From contig NZ_JAINVU010000003.1 of assembly GCF_019880555.1 (NCBI RefSeq), forward strand, positions 240,001 through 304,000: a DNA stretch of 64,000 nt. The letters are read 5' to 3'. Shown one piece after another: positions 62,342 to 64,000 of this stretch (the stretch's first letter is position 1; every line of letters begins with the position of its first letter). The notes under the pieces were generated by a model that saw nothing but the letters and a program-made list of their open reading frames with translations, did not search any database and was not told the origin of the DNA. The position numbers were made by a program, and so were the translations under genes. This DNA comes from Hephaestia mangrovi. Its GTDB lineage: Bacteria > Pseudomonadota > Alphaproteobacteria > Sphingomonadales > Sphingomonadaceae.

Positions 62342-63046
62342 ATGACGACGCATATTCTATTGACCGGATCGAGCCGCGGCATCGGCGCGGCGATCGCCGC
62401 CGCCTTCGACCGCGACGACGATGTCGTGCTGGCCGGGCACGGCACCAACAGCGGCCTCGCCGCCGATTTCAGCGCGCCGGGCGCCGCATCCTTGCTGTGG
62501 CAAAAGGCGCTCGACAGGTTCGACGGGCGGATCGACGTGCTGATCAACAATGCCGGGGTGTTCGAAGCCTCGCCGCTCGATCAGCCGCACGAGGCGTGGC
62601 TGGCCGACTGGGAACGCACGATGCGGATCAACCTGACCGCCTCGGCCGAACTGTGCCGGCTGGCCGTGCGGCACTGGCAGGAACGCGGCGCGGCAGGGCG
62701 GATCGTCAACATCGCCAGCCGCGCGGCCTATCGCGGCGATTCGCCGGCGCACTGGCATTATGCGGCGTCGAAGGCCGGCATGGTGGCGATGACCAAGACG
62801 ATCGCGCGCGGCTATGCCGCCATCGGCATACTCGCATTCGCCATCTGCCCCGGCTTCACGATGACCGGCATGGCGGAGGATTATCTGGAAAGCCGCGGCG
62901 GCGAGAAGCTGCTCGCCGATATCCCGCTGGGCCGCGTCGCAACGCCGGACGAAGTGGCGAACGTGGCGCGCTATCTGGCGCTGCAGGCCCCGCCCTCGAT
63001 GACCGGCGCGGTGCTCGACGTGAACGGGGCGAGCTATGTCCGATAG
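62342..63046 (+). CDS. SDR family oxidoreductase
   Basis: The 234-residue classical SDR has TGSSRGIGAAIAAAF, NNAGVFEASPLD, catalytic Tyr in HYAASKAGMVAM and FTMTGMAEDYL. It resembles 3-oxoacyl-ACP reductase-like enzymes; substrate unknown. It overlaps prmA by 11 bases and is divergent from bglX. Confidence 0.93.
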   Translation: MTTHILLTGSSRGIGAAIAAAFDRDDDVVLAGHGTNSGLAADFSAPGAASLLWQKALDRFDGRIDVLINNAGVFEASPLDQPHEAWLADWERTMRINLTASAELCRLAVRHWQERGAAGRIVNIASRAAYRGDSPAHWHYAASKAGMVAMTKTIARGYAAIGILAFAICPGFTMTGMAEDYLESRGGEKLLADIPLGRVATPDEVANVARYLALQAPPSMTGAVLDVNGASYVR

Positions 63047-63977
63047 CTGGAAACTGACCTTGCCCTGCACCAAGGCAGAGGCCGAGGCGATCGAGATCGA
63101 CATGGAGGCGCTTGCCGCGCTGGATCCGCCGCCGGTGCTGATGACGCGCGAGGCGACGCCCGACGATCCCGAGGACTGGCGGCTGGAGGCCTATTTCGAG
63201 GGCAAGCCCGACAAGAAGACAATCACCGCGATCCGCGACCTGGTGCCGAGCGGATCGGCCGCCAAGGCCACGCCGGAGCGGATTGCCGACATGGATTGGG
63301 TGACGCTGAGCCAGGCCGGCCTCGAACCGGTGCGCGCCGGGCGCTTCTTCGTCCATACCTCGACTCATCCGCCATCGTCCGAACCGGGAGTGCGCAATTT
63401 CCTGGTCGAGGCGAGCCGGGCCTTCGGCACCGGGCATCACGAAACCACCAGCGGGTGCCTGATGATGCTCGACGCGATGCGGCGGCGCGGCGCGCGTGTC
63501 GACAATCTGATCGACCTCGGCACCGGCACCGGGCTGCTCGCCTTTGCCGGGGTGCACCTCTGGCCCCGCGCTTATGCGACCGCGACCGATATCGATCCGG
63601 TTGCGATCGACGTGACGGCGGAGAATGCCGAGGCGAACGGCGTGGCACTGGGGCTCGGCATGGGCCGGCTGGCGCTGACCGTCGCCGACGGCACCGACGA
63701 CGCGCTGGTGGCGCGCCGCGCGCCTTACGATCTCGTCATCGCCAACATCCTTGCCGGGCCGCTGATCGACCTCGCGGCGGACGTGGCCGCGATCGCGGCG
63801 CCGCGCAGCCAGCTGGTGCTGGCCGGTTTGCTGCAGACACAGGCGGCAGCAGTAGCGCGCGCCTATCGACGGCAAGGCTATCGCCTCGCCGAACGGCTAA
63901 ACCTCGGCGATTGGGCGATCCTGCGGCTCAGGAAGCGGTCAACGCGAAGGTTTGCCGCCCCTGAGGTCGCTTCCTAG
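63036..63977 (+). CDS. prmA: Ribosomal protein L11 methyltransferase
   Basis: Methylates amino groups of ribosomal protein L11. The 313-residue protein has a variable N-terminal substrate-recognition domain (about 1-105), the SAM motif DLGTGTGLLAF, ATDIDPVAIDVTAENAEANG and VIANILAGPL. It overlaps the SDR gene, and is followed at its stop by a possible convergent gene end. Confidence 0.95.
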   Translation: MSDSWKLTLPCTKAEAEAIEIDMEALAALDPPPVLMTREATPDDPEDWRLEAYFEGKPDKKTITAIRDLVPSGSAAKATPERIADMDWVTLSQAGLEPVRAGRFFVHTSTHPPSSEPGVRNFLVEASRAFGTGHHETTSGCLMMLDAMRRRGARVDNLIDLGTGTGLLAFAGVHLWPRAYATATDIDPVAIDVTAENAEANGVALGLGMGRLALTVADGTDDALVARRAPYDLVIANILAGPLIDLAADVAAIAAPRSQLVLAGLLQTQAAAVARAYRRQGYRLAERLNLGDWAILRLRKRSTRRFAAPEVAS

Positions 63978-64000
63978 GCGAGCACCGCCTGCTGCTCGCC
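63974..64000 (-). CDS. Possible 3' end of a leftward gene (partial)
   Basis: A TAG on the minus strand overlaps the prmA stop, and the eight codons before it (GEQQAVLA) run to the window edge. Convergent overlaps of this kind occur five times elsewhere in the window, but eight codons cannot identify a gene. Confidence 0.2.
   Translation of the reverse strand, partial: GEQQAVLA

Noticed and set aside
1..64000. tRNA, rRNA, CRISPR arrays, insertion sequences, prophage or attachment sites
   Set aside because: I looked in all gaps and found no tRNA T-loop patterns, regularly spaced repeats, transposase or integrase genes, or flanking direct repeats. A scan by eye can miss a small RNA gene.

Overview
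The window is GC-rich chromosomal DNA whose proteins and gene order point to an alphaproteobacterium of the Sphingomonas group. The evidence is the aa3 oxidase cluster followed by DUF983, SURF1 and thrC, the run nadD-rsfS-rlmH-envC-like-ctpA-dsbB-coq7, a cpa/tad pilus cluster, a DUF4167 protein, and frequent GTG/TTG starts with 4-base ATGA/GTGA overlaps. This placement is inferred from family knowledge; there is no rRNA in the window. I found no tRNA, rRNA, CRISPR array, insertion sequence or prophage. Nearly all of it is tightly packed core genome.

Layout. 1-5.5 kb: end of a polysaccharide flippase, CBS protein, small membrane protein, DUF4167 protein, prmC-prfA-hisS. 5.5-12 kb: DUF1345 membrane protein, M61 peptidase, pyrophosphatase, a three-gene SPFH / ribbon-helix-helix / membrane-protein operon, and a divergent POT transporter. 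12-19.1 kb: a long leftward operon from nadD through rsfS, rlmH, a degenerate LytM protein, ctpA, dsbB-like and coq7 to a small secreted protein and a large membrane protein. 19.1-25.8 kb: PhoD phosphatase and an envelope glycan group (GT39-like, two GT4, one polytopic membrane protein). 25.8-30.1 kb: leftward operon pyrE-pdxJ-acpS-lepB-AI-2E exporter-maiA. 30.2-38.4 kb: coxB-ctaD-ctaB-small protein-ctaE-DUF983-SURF1, then thrC and a methyltransferase. 38.6-40.7 kb: FAD oxidoreductase and lysophospholipase-like hydrolase. 40.7-47.8 kb: cpaA-B-C-D-E-tadB-tadC. 47.8-64 kb: an HHH-domain membrane protein, a secreted small protein, CoA-binding protein, SMP-30 lactonase, Mrp, hflK-hflC-degP, DUF853 ATPase, MOSC protein, SDR, M20 hydrolase, GH3 glucosidase, SDR and prmA.

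How the genes work together. The cox genes build cytochrome c oxidase and its heme and assembly factors. The cpa/tad genes build a Flp pilus. hflK/hflC/degP, ctpA, lepB and the dsbB-like protein form an envelope protein quality-control and processing set. prmC-prfA, rsfS-rlmH and prmA serve translation. Two conserved clusters each lack an expected gene at a clean junction: ctaG (cox11) in the cox cluster and cpaF (the motor ATPase) in the tad cluster.

The most interesting non-coding signals are two mutually exclusive hairpins over the ctaB ribosome binding site, a 25-bp hairpin before ppa, a dispersed element found directly after two unrelated genes, a perfect 18-bp palindrome before the SPFH operon, and structured DNA at 38.45-38.55 and 47.87-47.97 kb. 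I do not see strong evidence for a wholly new multi-gene system. The SPFH/RHH/membrane-protein trio is the best candidate for uncharacterised biology.
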